From Deferribacteres bacterium (GTDB lineage: Bacteria; Zhuqueibacterota; Zhuqueibacteria; Zhuqueibacterales; Geothermadaptataceae): DNA of 64,000 nt. The position numbers and the translations under genes were made by a program. Below the pieces are notes generated by a model that was given only the letters and a program-made list of their open reading frames with translations, searched no databases and was not told the origin of the DNA. Below are positions 1-7,900 of the stretch, one piece after another (within the stretch, counting starts at the first letter, position 1; each line of letters begins with the position of its first letter). The DNA lies in assembly GCA_020633655.1 (NCBI GenBank), contig JACKDF010000001.1, forward strand, positions 558,001-622,000, in the 5' to 3' direction.

Positions 1-627
1 ACAGACGAACTCCCCAAAGAAATACTTCACCATTTACAAGCCGGTATTCAAGGAGAGATACCCGAAACACTAAAAGAACTCGATCCCCTGTTTGCAAAAG
101 TTGATAATATCATTCTGGGGAACAATTCGATCGCCCTGCAAGCAGCCCAAAAAAAGGCACTGGAACTGGGCTACAACGCATTGATATTTAGTAGCTGTTT
201 GCAGGGTGAAGCACAGGAGGCTGCGAAAATAGTCGTCCGTATCGCGGAAGAAATCAAAGCAAATAGATATCCATTGAAGCCACCTGCCTGTCTGCTTTTT
301 GGTGGTGAAACGACAGTGACGGTGAAAGGAAATGGTAAGGGCGGCCGCAATCAGGAATTTGTTTTAGCAGCACTGACAGCTTTAAAGAAGTTATCCGGTC
401 CATACTTCCTCATGAGTTGCGGGACAGACGGAACAGATGGTCCAACCGATGCCGCAGGCGCTTTTGTGACGCCTGAGCTTCAAAAAACTGCCAGTGAAAT
501 AGGACTAAATCCCCTGGATTATCTACAAAATAACGATGCGTACCATTTTTTTGCACAATGTAATGGACTCGTTAAAACGGGACCAACAGGAACGAATGTA
601 ATGGATATTGTAATTTTACTTCTTTAA
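1..627 (+). CDS. Glycerate 2-kinase, MOFRL family (5' partial)
   Basis: The reading frame is open from the first base, so only the C-terminal 208 residues are present; the family is usually 420-450 residues. The visible part contains the MOFRL domain: LFGGETTVTV, GKGGRNQEF (substrate/ATP-site glycine-rich stretch) and SCGTDGTDGPTDAAGA, all diagnostic of the GckA/TtuD-type glycerate kinases. Known role of the family: ATP-dependent phosphorylation of D-glycerate to 2-phosphoglycerate in the cytoplasm, linking serine or glyoxylate breakdown to glycolysis. The next gene is convergent and a strong hairpin lies between them. Older annotations call this family hydroxypyruvate reductase; the MOFRL motifs favour the kinase reading. 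Confidence 0.9.
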   Translation, partial: TDELPKEILHHLQAGIQGEIPETLKELDPLFAKVDNIILGNNSIALQAAQKKALELGYNALIFSSCLQGEAQEAAKIVVRIAEEIKANRYPLKPPACLLFGGETTVTVKGNGKGGRNQEFVLAALTALKKLSGPYFLMSCGTDGTDGPTDAAGAFVTPELQKTASEIGLNPLDYLQNNDAYHFFAQCNGLVKTGPTGTNVMDIVILLL

Positions 628-640
628 ATATCAGAGCAAC

Positions 641-725
641 AATGTGGTGTGAATATCAGGGCGTGGAATTGACGAGGGACAAAGGGCTCTTGCCCAATCC
701 TGGTGTTTATGAATCGAGCAGGGTA
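641..725 (+). repeat. Dispersed palindromic repeat, degenerate copy
   Basis: The right half (about 690-725: TGCCCAATCCTGG, then TTTATGAAT and CAGGGTAAA) matches the right half of the copies at 15081 and 36306. The left half has decayed. It lies between two convergent genes, just before a terminator-like hairpin. Confidence 0.55.
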
Positions 726-736
726 AAATTTAGCAC

Positions 737-796
737 AAAAAAAGTCTCCGGGGACTGCGTCATTTTACGCAATCGTCCAAGGAGACTTTATCTTTT
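737..796. terminator. Terminator-like hairpin between convergent genes
   Basis: AAAGTCTCC (741-749) pairs perfectly with GGAGACTTT (781-789), with further pairing inside the loop (GCGT with ACGC). There is an A-run on the left and TTTATCTTTT on the right, so it could end transcripts from either side. Confidence 0.65.
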
Positions 797-862
797 CAAA
801 TTATGCCTATAAAGAACAGCCTCTGGACAAATTTCATGTGAAACTCAAACCGAAAGAATCAC

Positions 863-1330
863 CTAAGCTTTTGCTGCCGGTGCAAAACCCGCAAGCGCAC
901 GCCCCAGGGAAGCAGCGATCCCACCAAGTATTGAATTTACAATAATCCCAACAAGTCGCAAAGACAAGAGGGATCCCATTGTAATTGACTGTCCGTCCGT
1001 CAAATTCAGGGCATCCCAGTGCAGAAAATAGGAATTTTCCAGACCTGCAGCCAGGCTGAGGATCGATAAAAGGAAAATCAGTACTTGAGCAAACAACGCG
1101 ATAAAAACACCGGTTAATACAGTACCTTTCCAATCGAACCCGCCAACTTTGTTTGAAAGAGCGCCAAAATAGATGCTGCTGATTATTGTAAGGCCGACCA
1201 ATGAAAACATCGCATTACCCCGCGGTGCATAGGGGACATTGAAAAAAACACCGAGACTAAAACGCATCACCGCCCAAATGAGAATGAGTAGCCAGGGCAA
1301 TTTGACAAAATTAATTACAGATCCAATCAT
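863..1330 (-). CDS. Small integral membrane protein, unknown function
   Basis: A 155-residue protein starting at the ATG at 1330, chosen because AGGAGG sits 7 bases upstream; a longer in-frame extension to 1393 would put this ribosome binding site inside the gene. About four hydrophobic segments are visible (WLLILIWAVMRFSLGVFF; FSLVGLTIISSIYFGAL; VLTGVFIALFAQVLIFLLSILSLAAG; LVGIIVNSILGGIAASLG), with short loops, so it should sit in the inner membrane. No catalytic motif was recognised. It is convergent with the glycerate kinase gene, and the nearest gene upstream is the selenoprotein 366 bases away, so it is probably transcribed alone. Confidence 0.75.
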   Translation of the reverse strand: MIGSVINFVKLPWLLILIWAVMRFSLGVFFNVPYAPRGNAMFSLVGLTIISSIYFGALSNKVGGFDWKGTVLTGVFIALFAQVLIFLLSILSLAAGLENSYFLHWDALNLTDGQSITMGSLLSLRLVGIIVNSILGGIAASLGRALAGFAPAAKA

Positions 1331-1696
1331 ATTACTTCCTCCTTGGTTTAAGTTTAAGGGAAAATAATATAATAAATCAAAATTTTTTATCAATGCAATT
1401 TCTACAGGAAATAAAACCCGTGAGTTCGCTGATAAATTTGAGCTCTTGACAGAGATAATTACTTCGAGCGAAGGTTGTTATTGGAGGAAGGCGTTTAATA
1501 ATATCTCAGGATAGCCGACAGGAATCCCCCGAAGATCCATCCTTTCAACGACGATTTTTCTAAATCCAAAAGCAGAATTTATGGTGTTCCATTTCCACAC
1601 GTGTACAAGAAGCAGAAATTAAACAGAATAACTTCCCCTTCTATTTTTGTCAGGGAATGAAGTCACTATGGACAGCCGACAGGTTAGGAATTTTGT
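1331..1696. other. Intergenic, no gene seen
   Basis: AT-rich, no supported ORF on either strand. AGCCGACAGG occurs twice (about 1513 and 1674); no hairpin or known repeat was seen. It must hold the promoter of the membrane protein, which was not identified. Confidence 0.5.
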
Positions 1697-2161
1697 TTAC
1701 AACTCTTCCTCGATCACTTGCAAAATATCACGGTTTGAGGTTATATCCGACATCGAATTTCCGTAATGTACAAATCGTACGATCCCCATTTTATCGACGA
1801 GAAGCTGTGCTGGTAAACGCCCAAATTTAAATAGCTTAACTTCCTGGCCGTAAAGATCTAAAACGGTGTACTTGGGATCGGGCAAACCGATAAACGGCAG
1901 ATTTTCTCTTTCCCAATTGCGTTTAAAATCTTCAGCATCGTCGGGTCCCAGAACAATTATTTCTGTATCTTTTTGACTATACTCAGGATAATTGTGACGC
2001 AACTGCGCCATGTGCCTTCGGCAATACGGTCACGAAAATCCACGGTTAAAAACGATAAGGACATTTTTCTTTCCACGAAAATCCGCGAGAGATACATCCT
2101 TGCCATGGAAATCTTTCAAAGTAAAACCCGGTGCGGCTGTATTCAGCTCAACTTTTTGCAT
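1697..2161 (-). CDS. Selenocysteine-containing peroxiredoxin (AhpC/TSA-like), TGA read as Sec
   Basis: Conventional translation gives only a 104-residue C-terminal fragment starting at 2011, without an active site. Reading the same frame upstream through one TGA (2032-2030) restores a complete 154-residue thioredoxin-fold protein from the ATG at 2161: start MQKVELNTAAPGFTLKDF, then NRGFS-U-PYCRRHMAQLR. The TGA falls exactly on the first Cys of the C-x-x-C active site seen in this family (RGF.CPYCRR), giving U-x-x-C (Sec44, Cys47). Downstream residues (IIVLGPDD, GLPDPKYTVLDLYG, PAQLLVDKMGIVRFVHYG) are typical of AhpC/TSA proteins. AGAAGG lies about 11 bases before the ATG. Expected role: cytosolic thiol-dependent reduction of peroxides. 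A sequencing error or nonsense mutation is the alternative, but both flanks are intact and a SECIS-like hairpin follows. Confidence 0.8.
1996..2009 (-). promoter_or_regulatory. SECIS-like hairpin downstream of the in-frame UGA
   Basis: On the mRNA strand GGCGC (2009-2005) pairs with GCGTC (2000-1996, including one G-U) around the four-base loop AGUU. There are 25 bases between the UGA and the loop, and a G is the second loop base. Known bacterial SECIS elements need a short stem, a small loop with a G among its first two bases, and roughly 16-37 bases of spacing; this fits. A second, closer hairpin (TGCC-GAA-GGCA) has shorter spacing. Confidence 0.55.
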
Positions 2162-2203
2162 AGAATTAAAAACCTTCTGAGACTATCGAAAAACATGTGA
2201 GTT

Positions 2204-2274
2204 CGGACCCTGAGCTTAGCGAAGGGCCTAAACTTGAGCGTGGAACCGGGCGTTTCGGCAGGCTCAACGTCCGG
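2204..2274. repeat. Intergenic imperfect inverted repeat (GGACCCTGAGCTTAGCGAAGG type)
   Basis: Left arm GGACCCTGAGCTTAGCGAA and right arm TTTCGGCAGGCTCAACGTCC are imperfect reverse complements. The sequence resembles the CTGAGCTTGTCGAAGG-type palindromes found between genes in many bacterial genomes. It lies between the end of the coiled-coil gene and the start of the selenoprotein gene. Confidence 0.5.
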
Positions 2275-2339
2275 TTTATCTCTTTTTCGCCAGTCTCTTT
2301 AGAGATAATTTTTGACTTAATATTATTATGGATGCTTTA

Positions 2340-2969
2340 TTACCATTGCAATTCTTTATCAACGCCAAGCATTGTATCCAGTCGCTTTTCGATAATTTTT
2401 TCTTTGTTTGGTTTTCGTTTTTGCAACTGCAATCGCAATTCATTGAGGCGTTTTTCTAAATGCTGAATTTCCAATTCACGATCTTGTTCGCGCATATCAA
2501 ATAATTCTGATAATTGGTTGCGCAATTGCTTTTTAAGCGCCGGTTTGTCGCTTTCAACTGCTTTGCGATATTGGTATGCCAGCACCTTTGTTTTATGCTG
2601 TAAAACAATCCGTTTGCTGGAATTTTCGTATTCTTTTCTATCACGTATTTTTTGGCGTTCGAGAATTCTTTTTTCCCGCAGAGCCTGGCGTAATTCGCGT
2701 TCGTATGCATGCGGTTTTTCGTTCTCAAGTTCAGCAAGGGCGGGCACAGCTTCAGGAACAAGCTCACCAAGAAATTGCAATGCCTCCGCCTTTTGCTCCT
2801 CTGACACCGGAGTCGCTGCTACGACAAAGGGATCTTTCATCGTCTCAGGGCGCAAAGCGTCTTCTTCTTCAGGAGGTGGCGCTAACTCAGGTTGTGGTTC
2901 CTGCGCCTGCATTGCCATTGAAAACAGGAAAATTGAAAAACCGACGAGTAAAAAAAGTTTATATTTCAT
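2340..2969 (-). CDS. Secreted coiled-coil protein, third gene of the sigma/anti-sigma locus
   Basis: A 209-residue protein. The ATG at 2969 is chosen over the upstream in-frame start at 3002 because GAGGTG precedes it by a few bases and because it gives a clean signal peptide (MKYKLFLLVGFSIFLFSMAMQAQ). A Pro/Glu-rich linker follows (PQPELAPPPEEEDAL), then from about residue 80 to the end a highly charged helical region with coiled-coil heptads (LRNQLSELFDMREQDRELEI, LEKRLNELRLQLQKR) ending in IIEKRLDTMLG. This kind of coiled-coil protein next to ECF sigma factors is familiar but uncharacterised. It lies 35 bases after the anti-sigma gene. A periplasmic stress sensor or envelope helper is an inference from position only. 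Confidence 0.75.
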   Translation of the reverse strand: MKYKLFLLVGFSIFLFSMAMQAQEPQPELAPPPEEEDALRPETMKDPFVVAATPVSEEQKAEALQFLGELVPEAVPALAELENEKPHAYERELRQALREKRILERQKIRDRKEYENSSKRIVLQHKTKVLAYQYRKAVESDKPALKKQLRNQLSELFDMREQDRELEIQHLEKRLNELRLQLQKRKPNKEKIIEKRLDTMLGVDKELQW

Positions 2970-3004
2970 TTTACACCTCACACATAAAAAATAGAGTTTC
3001 AATT

Positions 3005-3544
3005 TTATTCCTTCAACGCTTCCGAAATGTCCTCAATTCTGTACTCAAGATCCATGCGCATTTCATCCCATGCTGATTCCCCTGTTTCAGCCCAAAGCAG
3101 ATCACTTGAAAGCGCATTTAATGAACTGTCAATTTCTGTGATCGTCTGCTGGAAATTAATTGGTTCCCAATTGTAATTCTGTTCAGTTTCCACGGGATGA
3201 AGCCGGAGATAAAACATAACAGCTGCTGCAATCGGTAATAAAATCCCACCTAAAACTTTGAAAATGGGTGGAACAGGTGGCTGGTACCTCCGAGTCGATG
3301 CAACCGTATTTTCCGCCCGGGAAATTTGTTTCTGCAGTTGTTTTGCATCAAATTTGACTGCAGGCACGTTTTTGTATGCTAATTCAACCGATTTGATCTC
3401 GAGCAATCGCTTCTGGCATGAGGCACATTTCTTCAGGTGATTTTCCCAACTTGCCATTTCTGTTTTCGCGAGCTCCCCATCCAGGTAGAGCCAAATTTCA
3501 TCATCGAATCGTTCACACAGTTTTTCATTGTTCGTTGATATCAT
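3005..3544 (-). CDS. Anti-sigma factor with N-terminal zinc finger and one TM helix
   Basis: A 179-residue protein. The N-terminal half has the ZAS/zf-HC2 signature: the helix DDEIWLYLDGEL followed by HLKKCASCQ, i.e. H-x3-C-x2-C. One membrane helix follows near residue 100 (VLGGILLPIAAAVMFYLRL), then about 60 acidic periplasmic residues. Known role of the family: the cytoplasmic zinc domain holds an ECF sigma factor inactive until an envelope signal releases it. Its start overlaps the end of the sigma gene by 20 bases, which indicates translational coupling and identifies the sigma factor as the partner. Confidence 0.85.
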   Translation of the reverse strand: MISTNNEKLCERFDDEIWLYLDGELAKTEMASWENHLKKCASCQKRLLEIKSVELAYKNVPAVKFDAKQLQKQISRAENTVASTRRYQPPVPPIFKVLGGILLPIAAAVMFYLRLHPVETEQNYNWEPINFQQTITEIDSSLNALSSDLLWAETGESAWDEMRMDLEYRIEDISEALKE

Positions 3545-4094
3545 AATCTCTGAGTACTTTTTTAAGTTTAGTCATTGCGTAATGCATGTGTCCGAGCACT
3601 GTATTCAGCGGTTGGTTTGTTGCAGCTGCAATTTCCCTGAAGGACATGTGCGAATGCTGCCTTAGCAGAAAAATTTCACGCTGCTTCTCTGGCAACTTAT
3701 TTATGGCATCGAGCAAATCATTGTGTAATTCTTCTGCCTCTACTTCACCAGCCACATCATGGGGATCGCTGTACTCCGGTACTTCATCTGTGTAATTGAT
3801 CACCGAGTGCACCTTTTTTTTGCGCAAAGCATCAATGGCGACGTTACGTGCAATCCCAAACAACCACGCGGAGAATTTATGCCGATGATCGTATTTCGGG
3901 AAATTGCGCCACACCTTAATCAGTGTTTCCTGAAATAAGTCCTCAGCCTGATTTTTATCATTGCACATGCGCGTTAAAAAAGTAAGCAGATTCTGCTGAT
4001 AATGGGCAATCAGCCGCGAATAGGCATGGGGATCACCCATTATGCACTGGCTTATCAGCTTCGGTTCCAGATATTTTGTTCGTAATTGCATCAT
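3525..4094 (-). CDS. ECF RNA polymerase sigma factor (RpoE/SigW-like)
   Basis: About 189 residues with the two-domain ECF layout. Region 2 (about residues 25-95) shows LTRMCNDKNQAEDLFQETLI and KFSAWLFGIARNVAIDALRK, the core-binding and -10-recognition helices. Region 4 (about 130-185) shows LPEKQREIFLLRQHSHMSFREIAAATNQPLNTVLGHMHYA, a helix-turn-helix. Three possible starts are adjacent (TTG 4097, ATG 4094, ATG 4091) without a clear ribosome binding site; ATG 4094 is used. First gene of a three-gene operon with the anti-sigma factor and coiled-coil protein. Autoregulation is usual in such loci but no promoter motif was identified. Confidence 0.9.
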   Translation of the reverse strand: MMQLRTKYLEPKLISQCIMGDPHAYSRLIAHYQQNLLTFLTRMCNDKNQAEDLFQETLIKVWRNFPKYDHRHKFSAWLFGIARNVAIDALRKKKVHSVINYTDEVPEYSDPHDVAGEVEAEELHNDLLDAINKLPEKQREIFLLRQHSHMSFREIAAATNQPLNTVLGHMHYAMTKLKKVLRDYDINEQ

Positions 4095-4252
4095 CAATTT
4101 AATTAACGTAAGGAAACTGAATTTATTGTAAGAATAGCATTTTTTCGTGAAAAAATAAAGTTGCTTTTGACCTTGTAATTGTTTTCTTTTTTAACAATTT
4201 GTCACACTTAAAAATTTATGGTTCGGCCACGCTTCGCGAAGTACATTGTATT

Positions 4253-4449
4253 AGCTTGGATTATTCATAAACACCAGGATTAGGGGCTGTGTCAAAACAT
4301 CAATAGAACGAAGGCGTCCCGCCGAGTGAAACGTTCGTTACGCTCAGCGAGGACGCTTTCGCTCTATGAAAATAGATGTTTGGGTCAAAAAATGTGTTTT
4401 GACACAGCCCCCATCATTCACATCGAGCAATGCATGAATAATGCAGGTT
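4253..4449 (-). repeat. Composite palindromic repeat, long form (inverted orientation)
   Basis: The outer halves (about 4253-4282 with TTATTCATAAAC, and 4413-4449 with TGCATGAATAATGCAGG) are the reverse complement of the 85-bp repeat at 36306-36390. In place of that repeat's central GGATATCC region sits the 130-bp palindrome described at 4283-4412. The arrangement and junctions are the same as in the copy at 47901-48101. Confidence 0.8.
4283..4412. mobile_element. 130-bp palindromic MITE-like element, copy 1
   Basis: Terminal inverted repeats GGGGCTGTGTCAAAACA / TGTTTTGACACAGCCCC, with the interior also nearly palindromic (AACGAAGGCGTCC pairs with GGACGCTTTCGCT). It has no coding capacity. 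The reverse complement of the element at 47938-48069 differs from it only by a few bases (a T-run length, one TTT/TTTT and one A/C in the centre), so the two copies diverged recently. Confidence 0.8.
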
Positions 4450-4957
4450 AGCAATCTTTTCTCAATCACACTGTGAATTTGCACCAGGAGTGCCTGTCCA
4501 GTGGATGGTTCAAAAGAATTAATGAGCATGGCAACTGTATTTATTGCACACAGCGCACAATATTACGGAAGAATTTGTAGCGTAAGTGTTGCAAAAGTGA
4601 CCACTGGAAAATTCACGCTGAACGCAGTATGTTACTCCCTGTGATTTCCCCTTTTCCAATCCAAAGTGACAAAATAGGCATGGATGCGCGATACTTGAAT
4701 TCGTTGCACACGAGAGATTCTTTTGGGCACGAAGTTTTTTTTGCAAGATTTGAGACAAATCCGAGTTTTCCTTGTCCATAGCGTACTAATCCATGACTTT
4801 CATCTTCTGGGAAGATTCAAAACCACCACTGATTTACCTCTAGCACTTAACTCTCTCAAATTCTCGTTTTCCATAATTTAAGCACTGCAGCCTTTCGTTT
4901 AGGATAATAATATTCAATAGCTTTTCTCAAAATTGACTTGCAAAATGGAGAAAAGGC
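4450..4957. other. Intergenic, promoter side of the giant-protein gene
   Basis: No supported gene. An 86-codon minus-strand frame at 4519-4779 has several Cys residues but no ribosome binding site and no recognised family. The divergent sigma operon and the giant secreted-protein gene must both be transcribed from within 4095-4957; no promoter could be assigned. Confidence 0.4.
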
Positions 4958-7900
4958 ATGATGCTACAAAATAAAAAAACTCTAAGCAAATCTACCCCTA
5001 TGAAAAAAAGACGCATGTGTGCAAAAGCTATCCACTTCCTCCATTTATTTACTCTCTGGCTCATCGTTTTTAACCCCTTATCGATATCTGCAGCCGACAA
5101 TGGCACCTTCCGTGGGCAAGAGTTTTATTTTGCCTTTTTACCAAATCCAATATCACCACTTCGACTCGAAATTAATGCCATTGGTGAACCAGGTACCAGG
5201 GTAAATGTTCAATTCGCCAACGAACCGCAACAAAGCGGTATCATTCCTTCCTCAGGCAGGCTGATTTTTACGATTAACGAGAGCGCCGGAAAGATAGAAA
5301 ACTGGCAAAATAGTTATAATGGTCAAGCGGATAATATGGCCATACACATAGTGTCTGACACCGATATCCTGTGTTATGCGATCAATGGCACACGTACTTC
5401 AGCGGATGGCACGGTGCTTTTACCCATCGTTGAATTGAAGACATTCTATGAAGTTATCACTTACGACCGCAACGATGAAGTATTCGAACGCGATCAGGCG
5501 GTTTTTGCTATCGTTGCACCATACGACAATACCGAAATAATGGTCAATCCCAGCCAGGAAATTTCCAACCAAATCGCACAAAATTCCAATGGAACTTATT
5601 CAGTTACACTCAACAAAAATGAAGCCTTTCTTTTACGAAGCCAAAACTTTGGCCAGGAAGGCAACTTGAGTGGAACTATCGTTAAGTCGAACTTTCCTGT
5701 TGCAATCATCAACGGGAACCGCTGTACACGCATCCCAAGTGGTATCCCTTCCTGTGATCATATATTCGAAATGGCGCAACCAATCCAATCCTGGGGCAAA
5801 GAAGTATTGGTTGCCGGTTCCCCCAACCGCCCCTCAGGAATGAGTTACGAAATTGTTGCGCTGCATCCCAACACCGAAGTTGCGATTGACGGGCGAAAAA
5901 TCGGGACGATTGACAATACAAACCGCAGCATCAAACTCGACACGCTTCGAGGGGCACATATCATCACAGCTGAGAATCCAATTTTTGTGAGCCAATTCAT
6001 GCCTGGGTCGGTTACGATCAACGATGTTCAGGGCGATCCCAATATGACGAATATAACCCCGGTCCAACAATTTGTCCCGACCCATAAATTCATCACACCA
6101 GATGCATCCTCCACAAATCCATTATTTTTAACAAATCAGATAACCCTCTATGTTCATAAAAATGATATCGCCAATGTTCAGGTCGATAACATCAGGCTTG
6201 GATCATCCCTTTTCGAACCAATACCGGGAACTTCTTTTTACACCGCAACCATGCCCATTTCTCCAGGTGTGCATACATCCCAGACACTGAGTGAGGATCA
6301 TGGACTCATCGTCTCGGGTTATGGTAATGGAAACTCCTACGCATATCCCGCAGGTGATAGTCTGGTTATCATTAACAAAGGACATGATAACCGTGCACCA
6401 CAAATTACCTCCGAGTTAATTAACCATGCGGCACACGGCACAGCGCGCGATGATAGTCTCAGTGAAGACAGCAATAATAACGGTTTACTGGATGTCGGCG
6501 AAGATTTGAACAACAACAACAAAATGGATGAGGACTATGGGCTGGCTGAGGTATTCCTTGAAGCGGGCAGCGAAAACGTAACTTTTACATTTACGTCTCT
6601 CTTCAATCCCGGTGTGGATACGGTTGCGTTCGAAGTGCGCCTGATTGATCAAACACTTCCCGGGCGTGGTACTGTTGTCGCCATAGATTTATCCGGGAAC
6701 GAAACAAAAAAAGAAATCGTCATCCCGGAATGCCATGTCTTTTTGTTAAACCCATCCGTTGTAAATGCAACCCTGGCAGACAGCGTATTTTTGAGTATTT
6801 TCCCCGGGTTTAAAGGGGATGATCCAAAAGATTATACAAAAACGCTACGTATTACCAATGAAGTCATCGAAGCGACCTATGATTTCATTCCAAATACTGC
6901 AATCGATATTCCGGTCAAACTGCATTCGGGGATAAATGAAATCACCATCCGTACAGATTATTTAAGCCAGCAAGCCCAATGGACGAGCTGCGATACATCC
7001 TTTGAGATTACAAGGGTCGTGCCTTTGGCATGTTCGAATCTCCAATTCAATTCCCCGCACGATCCGAATATTCTCAATGAAACAGGCCATTTTTCTGTAA
7101 GCGTGAATCTCACCGGTGGCTATAAACCCACAACAAGTTGTGTATTCATTAATACCACAACAGGTGATACTTTACCGGCAGTTGTTGTCAATGGATATTT
7201 TGAACAAGATATTCCCCTTGCCATGGGCTCAAATGTGATAAAGGCAGTGACTACCACAACGGATATTGTCCCGCACAGCGCAGTCTGTTCCGAGGAAATT
7301 GAAGTTTTTCGCCCATTCCCGTTCGAATGTTCAATAAGAAATGTAACGCCCACAGGCGGCTTTGCAACGATTAGTGATTCTATCGATATCGCGGCTTTGA
7401 TAGAAATTAACGGGGGTATTGCACCGTATCAGGATTCGATTTTTATCAATGATACGCCAGTGGTATGGAAAAACGGCGCAATTGGAGAAAAGATGTCCCT
7501 GCAATTTGGTGACAATACATTTACCATTCACGCTGCATTCCGCGATGCCTACGATCAACCGACAGAATGCAAAACCACTTTAACTGTGTATAGGCCAAGT
7601 CCATTGGAATGTGCCATCACAAACACTTCCCACCCGGATGGATTCGAAACCCTTGATTCGCTGATAACCTTTGAAGCATCTTTACAAATTTCCGGTGGAT
7701 TTCCTCCAATTAAGCGGTCTGCGTATATCAATGACGACGAAATTGCAATCATCGACAACAAAATATCGAAAAAGATCGCGCTCAATTTCGGATTTAATGA
7801 GGTCGCAATAAAAACATTTTTCAGTGATAGTCTTGGTCAAGCAACTCATTGCGATACAACGATTACAATCCATCGACCATTTCCTCTTTCATGCGACATT

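Noticed and set aside
1697..2011. Short 104-codon gene starting at 2011
   Set aside because: It would be a peroxiredoxin without N-terminus or active site; the same frame continues upstream through a TGA to a complete protein.
4344..4529. 61-codon minus-strand frame
   Set aside because: Runs into the 130-bp palindromic element and has no homology signal.
4519..4779. 86-codon minus-strand frame with eight or more Cys residues
   Set aside because: No ribosome binding site, no recognised zinc-ribbon spacing, and it lies in an AT-rich gap next to a repeat; chance cannot be excluded.
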